Shown here: positions 17,340 through 26,736 of the stretch, in pieces
Layout of the letters: every line of letters starts with the position of its first letter
Position numbering within the stretch: the first letter of the stretch is position 1
NCBI RefSeq assembly: GCF_024721175.1
Contig: NZ_CP099399.1
Location: 4,196,501-4,260,500, forward strand
Origin: Rhizobium sp. Pop5
GTDB lineage: Bacteria; Pseudomonadota; Alphaproteobacteria; Rhizobiales; Rhizobiaceae
Length of the DNA: 64,000 bases
Reading direction: 5' to 3'
The notes under the pieces: model-generated
Told to the model about the DNA's origin: nothing
Databases searched by the model: none
Seen by the model: only the letters and a program-made list of their open reading frames with translations
Made by a program: the position numbers and the translations under genes

Positions 17340-18332
17340 ATGAAAAAATCCCTTCTTACCCTCCTTGCCATGGCTGCGATGTCGACGACGGCGCTTGCCG
17401 CCGATGTCAAGCCGGCGCTGGTCTACGGCACTGGCGGGAAGTTCGATAAGTCTTTTAACGAAGCGGCCTACAACGGCGCCGAGAAGTTCAAGGCCGAGAC
17501 CGGCATTGCCTATCGCGATTTCGAGCCCACCGGCGACACCCAGGGCGAACAGGCCATCCGCAACTTCGCAAGCCGCGGCTTCAATCCGGTGGTTGCCGTT
17601 TCTTTCGCCTGGACCTCGGCCATCGAAAAGGTCGCAGCCGAATTCCCTGACACCAAGTTCATCATCGTCGACTCCGTCGTCGACAAGCCGAACGTCCGCT
17701 CCGTCGTCTACAAGGAAGAAGAGGGCTCCTACCTCGTCGGCGTTCTCGCCGGCATGGCTTCGAAGACCGGCAAGGTCGGCTTCGTCGGCGGCATGGACAT
17801 TCCGCTGATCCGCAAGTTCGAATGCGGCTACGAGCAGGGCGCGCGCGCTGCCAAGGCCAATGTCGAAGTCTTCCAGAACATGACCGGCACGACGGGTGCT
17901 GCCTGGAACGACCCGGTTCGCGGCGGCGAACTCACCAAGAACCAGATCGACCAGGGCGCTGACGTCATCTACGCGGCAGCTGGCGCTACCGGGCTCGGCG
18001 TTCTCCAGACCGCCGCAGACAACAAGAAGCTTTCGATCGGCGTCGACTCCAACCAGAATCATCTGCATCCGGGCTCGGTCCTGACCTCGATGGTCAAGCG
18101 CGTCGATCTTGCCGTCTACAACGCCTATACCGATACCAAGAACGACAAGTTCACCGCTGGCGTTCAGGCGCTCGGCGTCAAGGAAGACGGTGTCGGCGCT
18201 GCGATGGACGACAACAACAAGTCGCTGATCACGCCGGAGATGAAGGCCGCCGTCGACAAGGCCAAGGCCGATATCATTGCCGGGACCGTCAAGGTTCACG
18301 ATTATACCTCGGACAACGCCTGCCCGAAGTGA
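17340..18332 (+). CDS. BMP family ABC transporter nucleoside-binding protein
   Basis: A 330-residue periplasmic protein of the BMP/PnrA family. The signal peptide MKKSLLTLLAMAAMSTTALA precedes a family pattern of GKFDKSFNEAAYNGAEKF, FAWTSAIEKVAAEFPDTKF and AAGATGLGVLQTA. In this family the ligands are usually purine nucleosides. It is followed, after a strong hairpin, by the ATPase and permease genes. The layout parallels Bacillus nupNOPQ, and the nucleoside-cleaving enzymes downstream support a nucleoside ligand. Confidence 0.92.
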   Translation: MKKSLLTLLAMAAMSTTALAADVKPALVYGTGGKFDKSFNEAAYNGAEKFKAETGIAYRDFEPTGDTQGEQAIRNFASRGFNPVVAVSFAWTSAIEKVAAEFPDTKFIIVDSVVDKPNVRSVVYKEEEGSYLVGVLAGMASKTGKVGFVGGMDIPLIRKFECGYEQGARAAKANVEVFQNMTGTTGAAWNDPVRGGELTKNQIDQGADVIYAAAGATGLGVLQTAADNKKLSIGVDSNQNHLHPGSVLTSMVKRVDLAVYNAYTDTKNDKFTAGVQALGVKEDGVGAAMDDNNKSLITPEMKAAVDKAKADIIAGTVKVHDYTSDNACPK

Positions 18333-18364
18333 TCCGCGCCCTGATGTAATCGACGATTGAGATC

Positions 18365-18409
18365 GGGCGTATGGCGGAGGGGATTTTCGCCATACGCCCT
18401 TTTCTTATT
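18365..18409 (+). terminator. Rho-independent terminator / attenuator between binding protein and ATPase
   Basis: GGGCGTATGGCG (18365-18376) pairs perfectly with CGCCATACGCCC (18388-18399) over 12 bp with an 11-base loop. A T-rich tract TTTTCTTATTT follows. Being inside the transport cluster, it probably lowers transporter expression relative to the abundant binding protein. Confidence 0.88.
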
Positions 18410-18420
18410 TGGAGCCTGCA

Positions 18421-19932
18421 GTGACAGATAAGCCCGCTATCGAGCTTGTCGGCATCGATAAGAAATTCGGTGCCGTCCATGCCAACAAGGACATAAACCT
18501 CACCGTTGCCAAGGGGACGATCCACGGCATCATCGGTGAAAACGGCGCCGGCAAATCGACCCTGATGTCGATCATTTACGGTTTTTACCACGCCGACAGC
18601 GGCGAGATCCGCGTCAACGGCAGTCCAGTCGCCATCCGGGACAGCCAGGCGGCGATCGCCGCCGGCATCGGCATGGTGCACCAGCATTTCATGCTGGTCG
18701 ATAATTTCACGGTGCTCGAAAACATCATGCTCGGCGCTGAAGGCGGTATGCTGCTGGCGAGGGGCGTCGCCTCGGCCCGCGCCGAGCTCAAGCGGCTCGA
18801 AACGGAATACGGCCTCGAGGTCGACCCCGATGCACTGATCGAAGAGCTTCCGGTCGGCCTGCAGCAGCGCGTCGAAATCCTGAAAGCCATGTATCGCGGC
18901 GCCGAGATCCTGATCCTCGACGAGCCCACGGGCGTGCTGACGCCTGCTGAAGCCGATCATCTCTTCCGCATCCTCAAGGTGCTGCGCGATCAGGGCAAGA
19001 CGATCATCCTCATCACCCACAAGCTGCGCGAGATCATGGCGATCACCGATACGGTCTCCGTCATGCGCCGCGGCGAGATGGTCGCAACCCGCAAGACAGC
19101 CGAAACGACGGTGGAGGAGCTTGCCGAACTGATGGTCGGCCGCCGCGTTCTGCTGCGTGTGCAAAAGGGCGAGGCAAACCCGGGCGCCGCTGTGCTCTCC
19201 GTCCGCAACCTCACGGTCAAGGACAATCGCGGCGTCACCATGGTCGACAACGTCTCCTTCGAGGTGCGCGCCGGCGAGATCGTTGGCATTGCCGGCGTTG
19301 CCGGCAATGGCCAGTCCGAATTGCTGGAGGCGATTGCCGGCATCCGCAAGCCTACCTCCGGCGAGATCCTTCTCGACGGTCAGACGATCGACAGGGCCGA
19401 TCCCGCCCGCCTGCGCGATCTCGGCCTCGCCCATATTCCCGAGGACCGCCACCACATGGGCCTGGTCCTGAAATTCGAGGAATATGAAAATTCAGTGCTC
19501 GGCTATCACCGCCGTCCAGGCTACAGCCGCGGCCCGCTGCTCGATCTCGAAGCGATCCGTAAGGATGCGATGGAGAAGATCGAGAAATACGACATCCGCC
19601 CGCCGAATCCGCGGCTGAAGACGGCGAATTTCTCCGGCGGCAACCAGCAGAAGATCGTGGTCGCCCGTGAGATCGAACGCGATCCGAAGATGCTGATCAT
19701 CGGCCAGCCGACGCGCGGCGTCGATATCGGCGCTATCGAATTCATCCACCGCCGGATCATCGAAATGCGCGACGCGGGCAAGGCGATCCTGCTCGTCTCC
19801 GTCGAACTCGATGAAATCCGCGCCCTTTCAGACCGTATCCTTGTCATGTTCGCCGGCCATGTCGTCGGCGAGAAGACGCCCGATGCCGGTGAACAGACCC
19901 TCGGCCTGATGATGGCCGGCATTGCCGCGTGA
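18421..19932 (+). CDS. Nucleoside ABC transporter ATP-binding protein (two ATPase domains)
   Basis: A 503-residue ATPase of the sugar/nucleoside (RbsA/NupO-like) type. Domain 1 has Walker A GENGAGKST and Walker B ILILDEPTGVL. Domain 2 has a degenerate Walker A GVAGNGQSE but a good signature FSGGNQQK and the GQPTRGVDIGA motif, as usual in this subfamily where the second site is weak. The GTG at 18421 is chosen because GGAG lies six bases upstream. It overlaps no neighbour, and the permease start follows 7 bases after its stop. Confidence 0.93.
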   Translation: MTDKPAIELVGIDKKFGAVHANKDINLTVAKGTIHGIIGENGAGKSTLMSIIYGFYHADSGEIRVNGSPVAIRDSQAAIAAGIGMVHQHFMLVDNFTVLENIMLGAEGGMLLARGVASARAELKRLETEYGLEVDPDALIEELPVGLQQRVEILKAMYRGAEILILDEPTGVLTPAEADHLFRILKVLRDQGKTIILITHKLREIMAITDTVSVMRRGEMVATRKTAETTVEELAELMVGRRVLLRVQKGEANPGAAVLSVRNLTVKDNRGVTMVDNVSFEVRAGEIVGIAGVAGNGQSELLEAIAGIRKPTSGEILLDGQTIDRADPARLRDLGLAHIPEDRHHMGLVLKFEEYENSVLGYHRRPGYSRGPLLDLEAIRKDAMEKIEKYDIRPPNPRLKTANFSGGNQQKIVVAREIERDPKMLIIGQPTRGVDIGAIEFIHRRIIEMRDAGKAILLVSVELDEIRALSDRILVMFAGHVVGEKTPDAGEQTLGLMMAGIAA

Positions 19933-19939
19933 GGCCTTT

Positions 19940-21043
19940 ATGAGCACTGCTTCCGTTCCGTTGCCAAACTGGATCAACTACGGTCTGATCCCCCTTCTGA
20001 ACCTCATCGTCGCCTTCCTGATATCAGGCTTCGTCGTCTGGCTGATCGGCGAAAGCCCGCTTGCCGCCCTCTCGCTGCTGATCGAGGGCGCCTTCGGCAG
20101 CGGTGAGGGTATCGGCTTCACGCTCTATTATGCGACGAGTTTCATCTTCACTGGTCTCTCCGTGGCCGTCGCCATCCATGCTGGCCTCTTCAACATCGGC
20201 TCGGAAGGCCAGGCCTATATCGGTGGCCTCGGCTGCGCGCTCGTAGCGCTCGCGCTCGACAATTACATGCCCTGGTATGTAACGATGCCGATCGCCATCG
20301 TCGGGGCAGGCATCTTCGGTGCGGCCTGGGCCTTCATACCCGCTTTCCTTCAGGCCAAGCGCGGCAGCCACATCGTCATCACGACGATCATGTTCAACTA
20401 TATCGCGGCCGCCCTCATGGTCTATCTCCTGGTGCATGTGCTGATCGTGCCGGGCAAGATGGCGCCGGAAACCCGCACCTTCCTCGAGGGCGGACAGCTT
20501 CCGAAGCTTGGCTGGGTCATGAGCATCTTCGGAGCCAAGCTGGGTGCCGCACCCTTCAACGTCTCCTTCATCATCGCCCTTCTTGCAGCTTGGTTTGTCT
20601 GGATCCTTATCTGGCGCACCAAGCTCGGCTTCGAGATGCGCACGCTCGGCGTAAGCTCGACGGCAGCCGCCTATGCCGGCATTCCCTATGCGCGGATCGT
20701 CATCATCGCCATGCTGCTTTCCGGGGCGCTCGCCGGCATGATGGCGCTCAATCCCGTCATGGGGTCTTCCGCCCGTCTGCAGGTTGAGTTCGTCGGCGGC
20801 GCCGGCTTCGTCGGTATCGCCGTCTCGCTGATGGGCCGAAACCATCCGCTCGGCATTATTTTCGCAGCAATCCTTTTCGGCACTCTTTATCAGGGCGGCG
20901 ACTGGATCTCCTTCGAAATGCCGAACATCACCCGCGAAATGATCCTCGTCATCCAGGGTCTGGTGATCCTGTTCGCCGGCGCGCTGGAATATATGTTCCG
21001 GCCGGCGATGGTGCACCTCTATCAACAGTTCGTGCGGGCCTGA
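19940..21043 (+). CDS. Nucleoside ABC transporter permease 1
   Basis: A 367-residue inner-membrane permease of the BPD_transp_2 type with 8-10 predicted helices. A FNIGSEGQAYIGGLG segment near residue 95 and GAGFVGIAVSLMGRNHPLG near residue 290 are typical of NupP/YufP-like proteins. The ATG at 19940 is used; an in-frame reading from 19922 would overlap the ATPase gene end. It works with the second permease encoded 10 bases downstream. Confidence 0.92.
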   Translation: MSTASVPLPNWINYGLIPLLNLIVAFLISGFVVWLIGESPLAALSLLIEGAFGSGEGIGFTLYYATSFIFTGLSVAVAIHAGLFNIGSEGQAYIGGLGCALVALALDNYMPWYVTMPIAIVGAGIFGAAWAFIPAFLQAKRGSHIVITTIMFNYIAAALMVYLLVHVLIVPGKMAPETRTFLEGGQLPKLGWVMSIFGAKLGAAPFNVSFIIALLAAWFVWILIWRTKLGFEMRTLGVSSTAAAYAGIPYARIVIIAMLLSGALAGMMALNPVMGSSARLQVEFVGGAGFVGIAVSLMGRNHPLGIIFAAILFGTLYQGGDWISFEMPNITREMILVIQGLVILFAGALEYMFRPAMVHLYQQFVRA

Positions 21044-21053
21044 GGAGCGGACG

Positions 21054-22025
21054 ATGGAATATTATGAAATTTTCATCAGCGTTCTGAGCTCCACCATCCG
21101 GCTGTCGATCCCGCTGATCTTCACCGCTCTTGCCGGGCTGTTTTCGGAACGCGCCGGCATTTTCGATATCGGTCTCGAGGGCAAGATGCTCGGCTCGGCC
21201 TTTGCCGCAGCCTGTGTCGCCTATCTCACCGATTCGGCCTGGCTCGGGCTCGGCGCCGGCGTTATCTGTTCGGTGGCGCTCAGCCTGGTCCACGGCTTTG
21301 CCTCGATCACCAACCGCGGCAACCAGATCGTGTCGGGCGTGGCGATCAACTTCTTCATCGCCGGCATCACCATTGTGCTCGGCCAGGCTTGGTTCGGCCA
21401 GGGCGGGCGAACGCCGCAGCTGCCGCCGGATGCACGTTTCGCGCCGATCATCCTGCCGGGCGCCGATGCCATCCGTGATGTGCCGATCATCGGGCCGCTT
21501 TATGCGGGCGTCATATCGGGCAACAACATTCTCACCTATCTCGCCTTCCTCGCCGTGCCCTTCTCCTGGTGGGTGCTTTACCGCACCCGCTTCGGCCTCA
21601 GGCTTCGCGCCGTCGGCGAAAATCCGGGCGCGGTCGACACCGCCGGCATCTCGGTCGCATGGCTGCGCTACCGCGCGGTCATGTGCGCCGGCATCCTCTG
21701 TGGCTTTTCCGGCACTTATCTCGCGATCGCCCAGTCCGCCGCCTTCATCAAGGACATGTCGGCAGGCAAAGGCTATATCGCGCTCGCCGCCCTCGTCTTC
21801 GCCAAGTGGAAGCCGGTGCCCGTGATGTTCGCCTGCCTGCTTTTCGGCTTCCTCGATGCGCTGGCGAATTTCATGCAGGGCAAGCAGGTGCCGCTGGTCG
21901 GCGAAGTGCCGGTACAGGTCTTCCAGGCGCTGCCCTATATCCTCACCTGCGTGCTGCTTGCCGGCTTCATCGGCGTTGCGATCCCGCCGAAGGCCGGCGG
22001 CGTGCCCTATACCAAGGAGCGTTGA
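21054..22025 (+). CDS. Nucleoside ABC transporter permease 2
   Basis: A 323-residue permease, paralogous to the preceding one. It has FDIGLEGKMLGSAFAAAC near residue 40 and GKGYIALAALVFAKWKP near residue 240. This fits the NupQ/YufQ type. GAGCGG precedes the ATG. The cdd gene begins 2 bases after its stop, tying uptake directly to nucleoside catabolism. Confidence 0.92.
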   Translation: MEYYEIFISVLSSTIRLSIPLIFTALAGLFSERAGIFDIGLEGKMLGSAFAAACVAYLTDSAWLGLGAGVICSVALSLVHGFASITNRGNQIVSGVAINFFIAGITIVLGQAWFGQGGRTPQLPPDARFAPIILPGADAIRDVPIIGPLYAGVISGNNILTYLAFLAVPFSWWVLYRTRFGLRLRAVGENPGAVDTAGISVAWLRYRAVMCAGILCGFSGTYLAIAQSAAFIKDMSAGKGYIALAALVFAKWKPVPVMFACLLFGFLDALANFMQGKQVPLVGEVPVQVFQALPYILTCVLLAGFIGVAIPPKAGGVPYTKER

Positions 22026-22027
22026 TC

Positions 22028-22417
22028 ATGTCTCACGATCTGTTCGAAGCCGCCCGCGGCGCCATGGCCTTTGCTCATGCGCCCTATTCGAAATTTCCCG
22101 TCGGCGCGGCGATCCGCGCCGAGGACGGTAAGGTCTATACCGGCGCCAACATCGAGAACCTCTCCTTCCCGCAAGGATGGTGCGCCGAGCCGACGGCGAT
22201 CAGCGCCATGATCATGGGCGGAGCGAGGAAGATCGTCGAAATGGCGGTCATCGCCGAGAAACTGCCGCTCTGCCCGCCCTGTGGTGGCTGCCGGCAGAAG
22301 ATCTCCGAATTCGCCTCCAAGGGCACGAAGATCTATCTGTGCGATGAGGCCGGTGTGCAGAAGACCATGACGATGGAAGAGCTCCTTCCCTTCAGCTTCG
22401 AGACTGAACTCGGATGA
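22028..22417 (+). CDS. cdd: Cytidine deaminase
   Basis: A 129-residue zinc enzyme that deaminates cytidine and deoxycytidine to the uridines. The zinc and catalytic motifs CAEPTAIS (C-A-E) and PPCGGCRQ (PCxxC) are present, as is the N-terminal APYSKFPVGAAI substrate segment. The size fits homotetrameric Cdd. ATG at 22028 is the natural start, two bases after the permease stop. Its stop overlaps the next start as ATGA. Confidence 0.95.
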   Translation: MSHDLFEAARGAMAFAHAPYSKFPVGAAIRAEDGKVYTGANIENLSFPQGWCAEPTAISAMIMGGARKIVEMAVIAEKLPLCPPCGGCRQKISEFASKGTKIYLCDEAGVQKTMTMEELLPFSFETELG

Positions 22418-23223
22418 AAGCCACGGTCAGCCTGCTCGCGGCATTGCTCGGCGGCATCAAGCCACGCCACGGCATCGTGCTTGGCTCCGGTCTCGGCTCG
22501 CTCGTCGGAGAGCTGGAGGGCGCCGTCCGTGTTCCCTACAAGGATCTGCCGGGTTTTCCCGTCAGCGCCGTCTCCGGCCATGCCGGCGAAGTCGTTGCCG
22601 GCCGTCTCGGCGGCGTGCCCGTGGTGATGCTCTCCGGCCGGGTGCATTATTACGAGAAGGGCGATGCCGGTGCCATGCGCCTGCCGATAGAGGTCTTGAA
22701 GGCGCTCGGCGTCGAGGCGATGATCCTGACGAATTCGGCCGGATCGCTGCGTAACGACATGCCGCCCGGTTCGGTGATGCAGATTACCGATCACATCAAC
22801 TATTCCGGCATGAACCCGCTGATCGGCGAGGAAAGCGACCATCGCTTCGTCGGCATGACCAATGCCTATGATGCCGGCCTCGCCGCAGCGATGCAGAAGG
22901 CGGCGGCAAAGCTCAAGATCGGGCTGGCGCAAGGCGTCTACATGTGGTTCTCCGGACCGAGTTTCGAAACGCCGGCCGAAATCCGCATGGCGCGCGTCCT
23001 TGGCGCCGATGCCGTCGGCATGTCGACCGTGCCCGAAGTCATCATTGCAAGAATGCTGGGCCTGAGGGTTGCAGCCGCCTCGGTTATCACCAACTATGGG
23101 GCAGGCATGACCGGCAATGAGCTCAGCCATGAAGAAACCAAGGACATGGCGCCTGTCGGCGGCGCCCGTCTCGCCGCCATATTGAAAGACATGATTGCGG
23201 CCGGAGGAAATGAAGATGAATAG
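22414..23223 (+). CDS. Purine-nucleoside phosphorylase (trimeric PNP family)
   Basis: A 269-residue cytosolic enzyme splitting purine nucleosides with phosphate to base and (deoxy)ribose-1-phosphate. Family motifs are GIVLGSGLGSLV, FPVSAVSGHAGEV, MLSGRVHYYE, LTNSAGSLR, WFSGPSFETPAEIR and the late TNYGAGM. It belongs to the PunA/XapA class rather than the hexameric DeoD class. Translationally coupled to cdd by ATGA, and its 3' end overlaps deoC by 8 bases. Confidence 0.93.
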   Translation: MKATVSLLAALLGGIKPRHGIVLGSGLGSLVGELEGAVRVPYKDLPGFPVSAVSGHAGEVVAGRLGGVPVVMLSGRVHYYEKGDAGAMRLPIEVLKALGVEAMILTNSAGSLRNDMPPGSVMQITDHINYSGMNPLIGEESDHRFVGMTNAYDAGLAAAMQKAAAKLKIGLAQGVYMWFSGPSFETPAEIRMARVLGADAVGMSTVPEVIIARMLGLRVAAASVITNYGAGMTGNELSHEETKDMAPVGGARLAAILKDMIAAGGNEDE

Positions 23224-23992
23224 CCATTCGATCCGGGAAACGGCGGCCGTTGCCCTTTCCCTTCTCGATCTTACCAATTTGAAAGACGATTGCACCGAGG
23301 CACAGATCGATACGCTCTGCGCCCGTGCGCAGACGCCCTATGGCAACAGTGCCGCGATCTGCATCTGGCCGCGCTTCGTTGCCCATGCCCGCAATATTCT
23401 CGGCACCGGCCATACCGTGCGTATCGCGACCGTCGTCAACTTCCCCTCCGGTGAGATGGAGGTGGCCGATGTCGCCGCCGAAACGCGCGAGGCCATCGCC
23501 GACGGCGCCGACGAGATCGATCTGGTTATTCCTTATCGCAAGCTGATGGCCGGCGATGAGAAGGCGGTGACCGACATGGTCAAGGCAGTACGCGCCGAAT
23601 GCACTGGTCCCGTCCTCCTGAAGGTCATCATCGAAACTGGCGAATTGAAGGATGCGGCGTTGATCCGCCGGGCCTCCGAGCTCGCCATCGAAGCCGGCGC
23701 GGATTTCATCAAGACTTCCACCGGCAAGGTCGCCGTCAACGCAACGCTCGAAGCCGCCGACATCATGATCCGGGCGATCCGCGAGAGCGGCCGCAGGGTC
23801 GGCTTCAAACCGGCCGGGGGCATCGGCTCGGTGGCCGATGCGGCCCTTTATCTGAGCCTTGCCGAAACCATCATGACGCCGGACTGGGCGATGCCCTCAA
23901 CCTTCCGCTTCGGCGCCTCCGGCCTGCTCGACGATATTCTGGTGGTTCTGAGTGGAGCGCAGTCGGCACCCGCTGCGGCGTCGAGCTATTGA
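23216..23992 (+). CDS. deoC: Deoxyribose-phosphate aldolase
   Basis: A 258-residue class I aldolase cleaving 2-deoxyribose-5-phosphate to glyceraldehyde-3-phosphate and acetaldehyde. The Schiff-base Lys is in GADFIKTSTGK. VVNFPSGEMEV, DEIDLVIPYRKL and GFKPAGGIG are family segments. Start choice: ATG at 23216 is eight bases after GGAGG (23203-23207), whereas the ATG at 23210 is too close. It completes deoxynucleoside breakdown with deoA and deoB. Confidence 0.95.
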   Translation: MNSHSIRETAAVALSLLDLTNLKDDCTEAQIDTLCARAQTPYGNSAAICIWPRFVAHARNILGTGHTVRIATVVNFPSGEMEVADVAAETREAIADGADEIDLVIPYRKLMAGDEKAVTDMVKAVRAECTGPVLLKVIIETGELKDAALIRRASELAIEAGADFIKTSTGKVAVNATLEAADIMIRAIRESGRRVGFKPAGGIGSVADAALYLSLAETIMTPDWAMPSTFRFGASGLLDDILVVLSGAQSAPAAASSY

Positions 23993-23993
23993 A

Positions 23994-25301
23994 ATGATCC
24001 CTCAGGAGATCATCCGGCGCAAGCGCGACGGCGAGGAACTCGCCGCCGCCGATATCGGCTCCTTCATCGAGGCGCTCGCTGCAGGTCGACTGTCGGAAGG
24101 CCAGATTGGCGCATTTGCCATGGCTGTCTGGTTCAAGGGCATGTCGCGGGCTGAGATCGTGGCCCTGACGCTGGCGATGGCCAACTCCGGCGACAGGCTG
24201 GAATGGGCCGATATCGACCGCCCGATCGCCGACAAACATTCGACCGGAGGCGTCGGCGACAATGTTTCGCTGATGCTGGCGCCGATCGCCGCCGCCTGCG
24301 GCCTCGCCGTTCCGATGATATCGGGACGCGGCCTCGGCCATACCGGCGGCACGCTGGATAAGCTCGAGTCCATTCCAGGCTATACGATCACCCCGGATGC
24401 GGACCTCTTCCGCAGGGTCGTAAAGGAGGCGGGATGCGCCATCATCGGCCAGACCGGCGCCTTGGCACCCGCCGACGGCAGGCTCTATGCCGTGCGCGAC
24501 GTGACGGCCACCGTCGATTCCATTCCTCTCATTACCGCCTCGATCCTCTCGAAGAAGCTTGCGGCCGGGCTTCAGACACTGGTGCTTGATGTCAAGGTCG
24601 GCAACGGCGCCTTCATGGCTGATCGCGACCAGGCAGAGATCCTGGCGCGCTCCTTGGTCGAAGTTGCCAATGGTGCGGGCGTGAAGACTTCGGCGCTGAT
24701 TACCGACATGAATGAACCGCTCGCCGATAGTGCCGGTAACGCGGTCGAGATGCGCAACTGCCTGGATTTCCTGGCGGGCAGGAAAGAGCAGACGCGGCTC
24801 GATACCGTCGTACTCGCCTTCGCCGCCGAGATGCTGGTGAAATCAGGCGTTGCAGCATCACCCGATGAGGGGGAGAGGATGGCGCGCCAGGCCCTGTCAT
24901 CGGGAAAGGCGGCCGAGGTCTTCGCACGCATGGTGTCCATGCTCGGCGGTCCTTCCGATCTCATCGAAAAGCCCGATAGATATCTGGCCAAAGCGCCTGT
25001 CGCAAAGTCTGTCCCGGCCCCCCGGTCCGGTTGGCTTGCCGCCTGCGATGCGCGCGGCATCGGCGTCAGCGTCATCGATCTCGGCGGCGGAAGACGCCAT
25101 CCCGCGGACCGCATCGACCACCGCGTCGGCTTCTCCGAATTGCTGCCGCTCGGCTCCCGTGTCAATGCGGGCGATCCGATCGCCCTCGTTCATGCCGCCG
25201 ACGAAGCGGCGGCGGAGCGGGCGGTCGCAGCACTTGCCGCGCACTATCGCATCACGGAGGACGAGCCGACGCTCAGCCCTGTCATTGCGGGTCTTATCTG
25301 A
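23994..25301 (+). CDS. deoA: Thymidine phosphorylase
   Basis: A 435-residue enzyme converting thymidine and phosphate to thymine and deoxyribose-1-phosphate. It begins 1 base after the deoC stop. Diagnostic motifs include KHSTGGVGDNVSLML, the signature GRGLGHTGGTLDKLE and a phosphate/base-site segment VKVGNGAFM. Length matches E. coli DeoA (440). It is the last gene of the plus-strand nucleoside operon; a convergent protease gene ends 6 bases beyond. Confidence 0.95.
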   Translation: MIPQEIIRRKRDGEELAAADIGSFIEALAAGRLSEGQIGAFAMAVWFKGMSRAEIVALTLAMANSGDRLEWADIDRPIADKHSTGGVGDNVSLMLAPIAAACGLAVPMISGRGLGHTGGTLDKLESIPGYTITPDADLFRRVVKEAGCAIIGQTGALAPADGRLYAVRDVTATVDSIPLITASILSKKLAAGLQTLVLDVKVGNGAFMADRDQAEILARSLVEVANGAGVKTSALITDMNEPLADSAGNAVEMRNCLDFLAGRKEQTRLDTVVLAFAAEMLVKSGVAASPDEGERMARQALSSGKAAEVFARMVSMLGGPSDLIEKPDRYLAKAPVAKSVPAPRSGWLAACDARGIGVSVIDLGGGRRHPADRIDHRVGFSELLPLGSRVNAGDPIALVHAADEAAAERAVAALAAHYRITEDEPTLSPVIAGLI

Positions 25302-25307
25302 CCCGAT

Positions 25308-25841
25308 TTATTGCTTGAGGCTGAGCGAGCCGTCTGCAACGGAATAGGAGGCGAGCTTCTGCAGGAAGCTCATGCCGACGAGCGTCGTCGTCAGTGCTTC
25401 ATCCTTGAGAACGAAGGCTTCGACATCCCGCACACGGATGCCGCCAATTTCCACACGGTCGAGCATCACATGTGCGGCCTTCGTCTGACCGTTCGCCGTG
25501 TTGACCCCATAGCGGAAATCAAGCTGGTTGGCGGTATAGCCAAGCCGCCGGGCGAGCGTCTCGTTGAGCGCGACATAGGTAGCGCCGGTGTCGATCAGGC
25601 CCTGCACGGGCTTGCCGTTGATCTTGAAGCCGCCGGTATAGTGGCCCTGCGCGTCGGCCTGCAGGTGGATGGTATTGCTGCCATAGACGGGCGGGGCTGC
25701 CGTGGGCTTGTCGCTGTCGGTCGAGACGTAGTTGGCGGAGAGAGCGTCAGCAGGCTGCTGGCTGGCGCTTCCGAAGAAGGAAGGCACCTGTGTGGCCACC
25801 ACCGCGGCGATGCTGGCGAATATGACGGTACGCACGAGCAT
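25308..25841 (-). CDS. Retropepsin-like aspartic protease (TIGR02281 type), membrane-anchored
   Basis: A 177-residue protein with an N-terminal membrane anchor or signal (MLVRTVIFASIAAVVATQ) and a clan AA protease domain. The catalytic motif VQGLIDTGATYVALNE is seen at about residue 95. The matching C-terminal ALTTTLVGMSFLQKL is the flap/hydrophobic Gly motif of single-domain retropepsin relatives. The start at 25841 gives the anchor at the very N-terminus, with GGAAGGA upstream. Probably periplasmic; substrate unknown. Confidence 0.8.
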   Translation of the reverse strand: MLVRTVIFASIAAVVATQVPSFFGSASQQPADALSANYVSTDSDKPTAAPPVYGSNTIHLQADAQGHYTGGFKINGKPVQGLIDTGATYVALNETLARRLGYTANQLDFRYGVNTANGQTKAAHVMLDRVEIGGIRVRDVEAFVLKDEALTTTLVGMSFLQKLASYSVADGSLSLKQ

Positions 25842-25941
25842 GAAACAGAAATCCTTCCTGTATAAACCCCGCTTCATGCAGGGCCTCATCTCTCAAGCTT
25901 GCTAAGCCTCAAGTGCTGATAAGTTGCTAATACCCACAGCA

Positions 25942-25971
25942 AAAAGGCCCGGATTGAACCTCCGGGCCTTG
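25942..25971 (-). terminator. Rho-independent terminator of upp
   Basis: On the minus strand AAGGCCCGG and CCGGGCCTT form a 9-bp stem with a 9-base loop, followed by a short T tract. It lies 32 bases after the upp stop. Confidence 0.85.
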
Positions 25972-26003
25972 AAGTCTTTCGATTTGGTAAAAGAAAGCTG
26001 AAA

Positions 26004-26633
26004 CTATTTGGTGCCGTACATGCGGTCGCCGGCATCGCCGAGGCCGGGCATGATATAGCCCTTCTCGTTGAGATGGCTGTCGATCGCCGCGGTGAAGACG
26101 GGAACATCGGGGTGCGCCGTCCGGAAATTGCGGATGCCTTCCGGAGCTGCAAGCAGGCAGAGGAAGCGGATATTGTGAGCGCCCCGCTCCTTGAGCTTGT
26201 CGATCGCCGCGATCGAAGAGTTGCCGGTTGCAAGCATCGGATCGACGACGATGATCAGGCGCTCGGCGACATCCTCCGGCGCCTTGAAGTAATATTCGAC
26301 CGGCTGCAGCGTTTCGTGGTCGCGATAGACGCCGATGTGCGAGACGCGGGCGGAGGGCACGAGGTCGAGCATGCCTTCGAGCAACCCGTTGCCGGCGCGC
26401 AGGATCGAGGCGAAGACCAGCTTCTTGCCTTCCAGGATCGGCGACTCCATGGTCTGCAGCGGCGTCTCGATCGTTGACATCGTCAGCTCGAGATCGCGGG
26501 TCACCTCGTAGCAGAGCAGCGTGGAGATTTCGCGCAGCAGGCGCCGGAAACTTCCTGTCGATGTCTCCTTGCGCCGCATGATGGTGAGCTTGTGCTGCAC
26601 AAGCGGATGATCGATGACCGTGACGCCGTCCAT
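26004..26633 (-). CDS. upp: Uracil phosphoribosyltransferase
   Basis: A 209-residue enzyme making UMP from uracil and PRPP. The N-terminus is [20 protein letters not shown]. The PRPP-binding motif [11 protein letters not shown] is near residue 130, and the C-terminal uracil site [15 protein letters not shown] is intact. Start at 26633 is preferred to 26648, as AAAGG lies at suitable spacing and the length equals the 208-residue E. coli protein. It follows add on the same strand by 103 bases. Confidence 0.95.
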   Translation of the reverse strand: MDGVTVIDHPLVQHKLTIMRRKETSTGSFRRLLREISTLLCYEVTRDLELTMSTIETPLQTMESPILEGKKLVFASILRAGNGLLEGMLDLVPSARVSHIGVYRDHETLQPVEYYFKAPEDVAERLIIVVDPMLATGNSSIAAIDKLKERGAHNIRFLCLLAAPEGIRNFRTAHPDVPVFTAAIDSHLNEKGYIMPGLGDAGDRMYGTK

Positions 26634-26736
26634 GGGGAAGCCTTTCATTCTTTCTGTCGAATGTTTCTTTCACGGAAATCGGCCCGACCGCAAGAGTGGC
26701 GGCAAATTTGCGCCGATCATCCCCAGCCTCTCGCCT

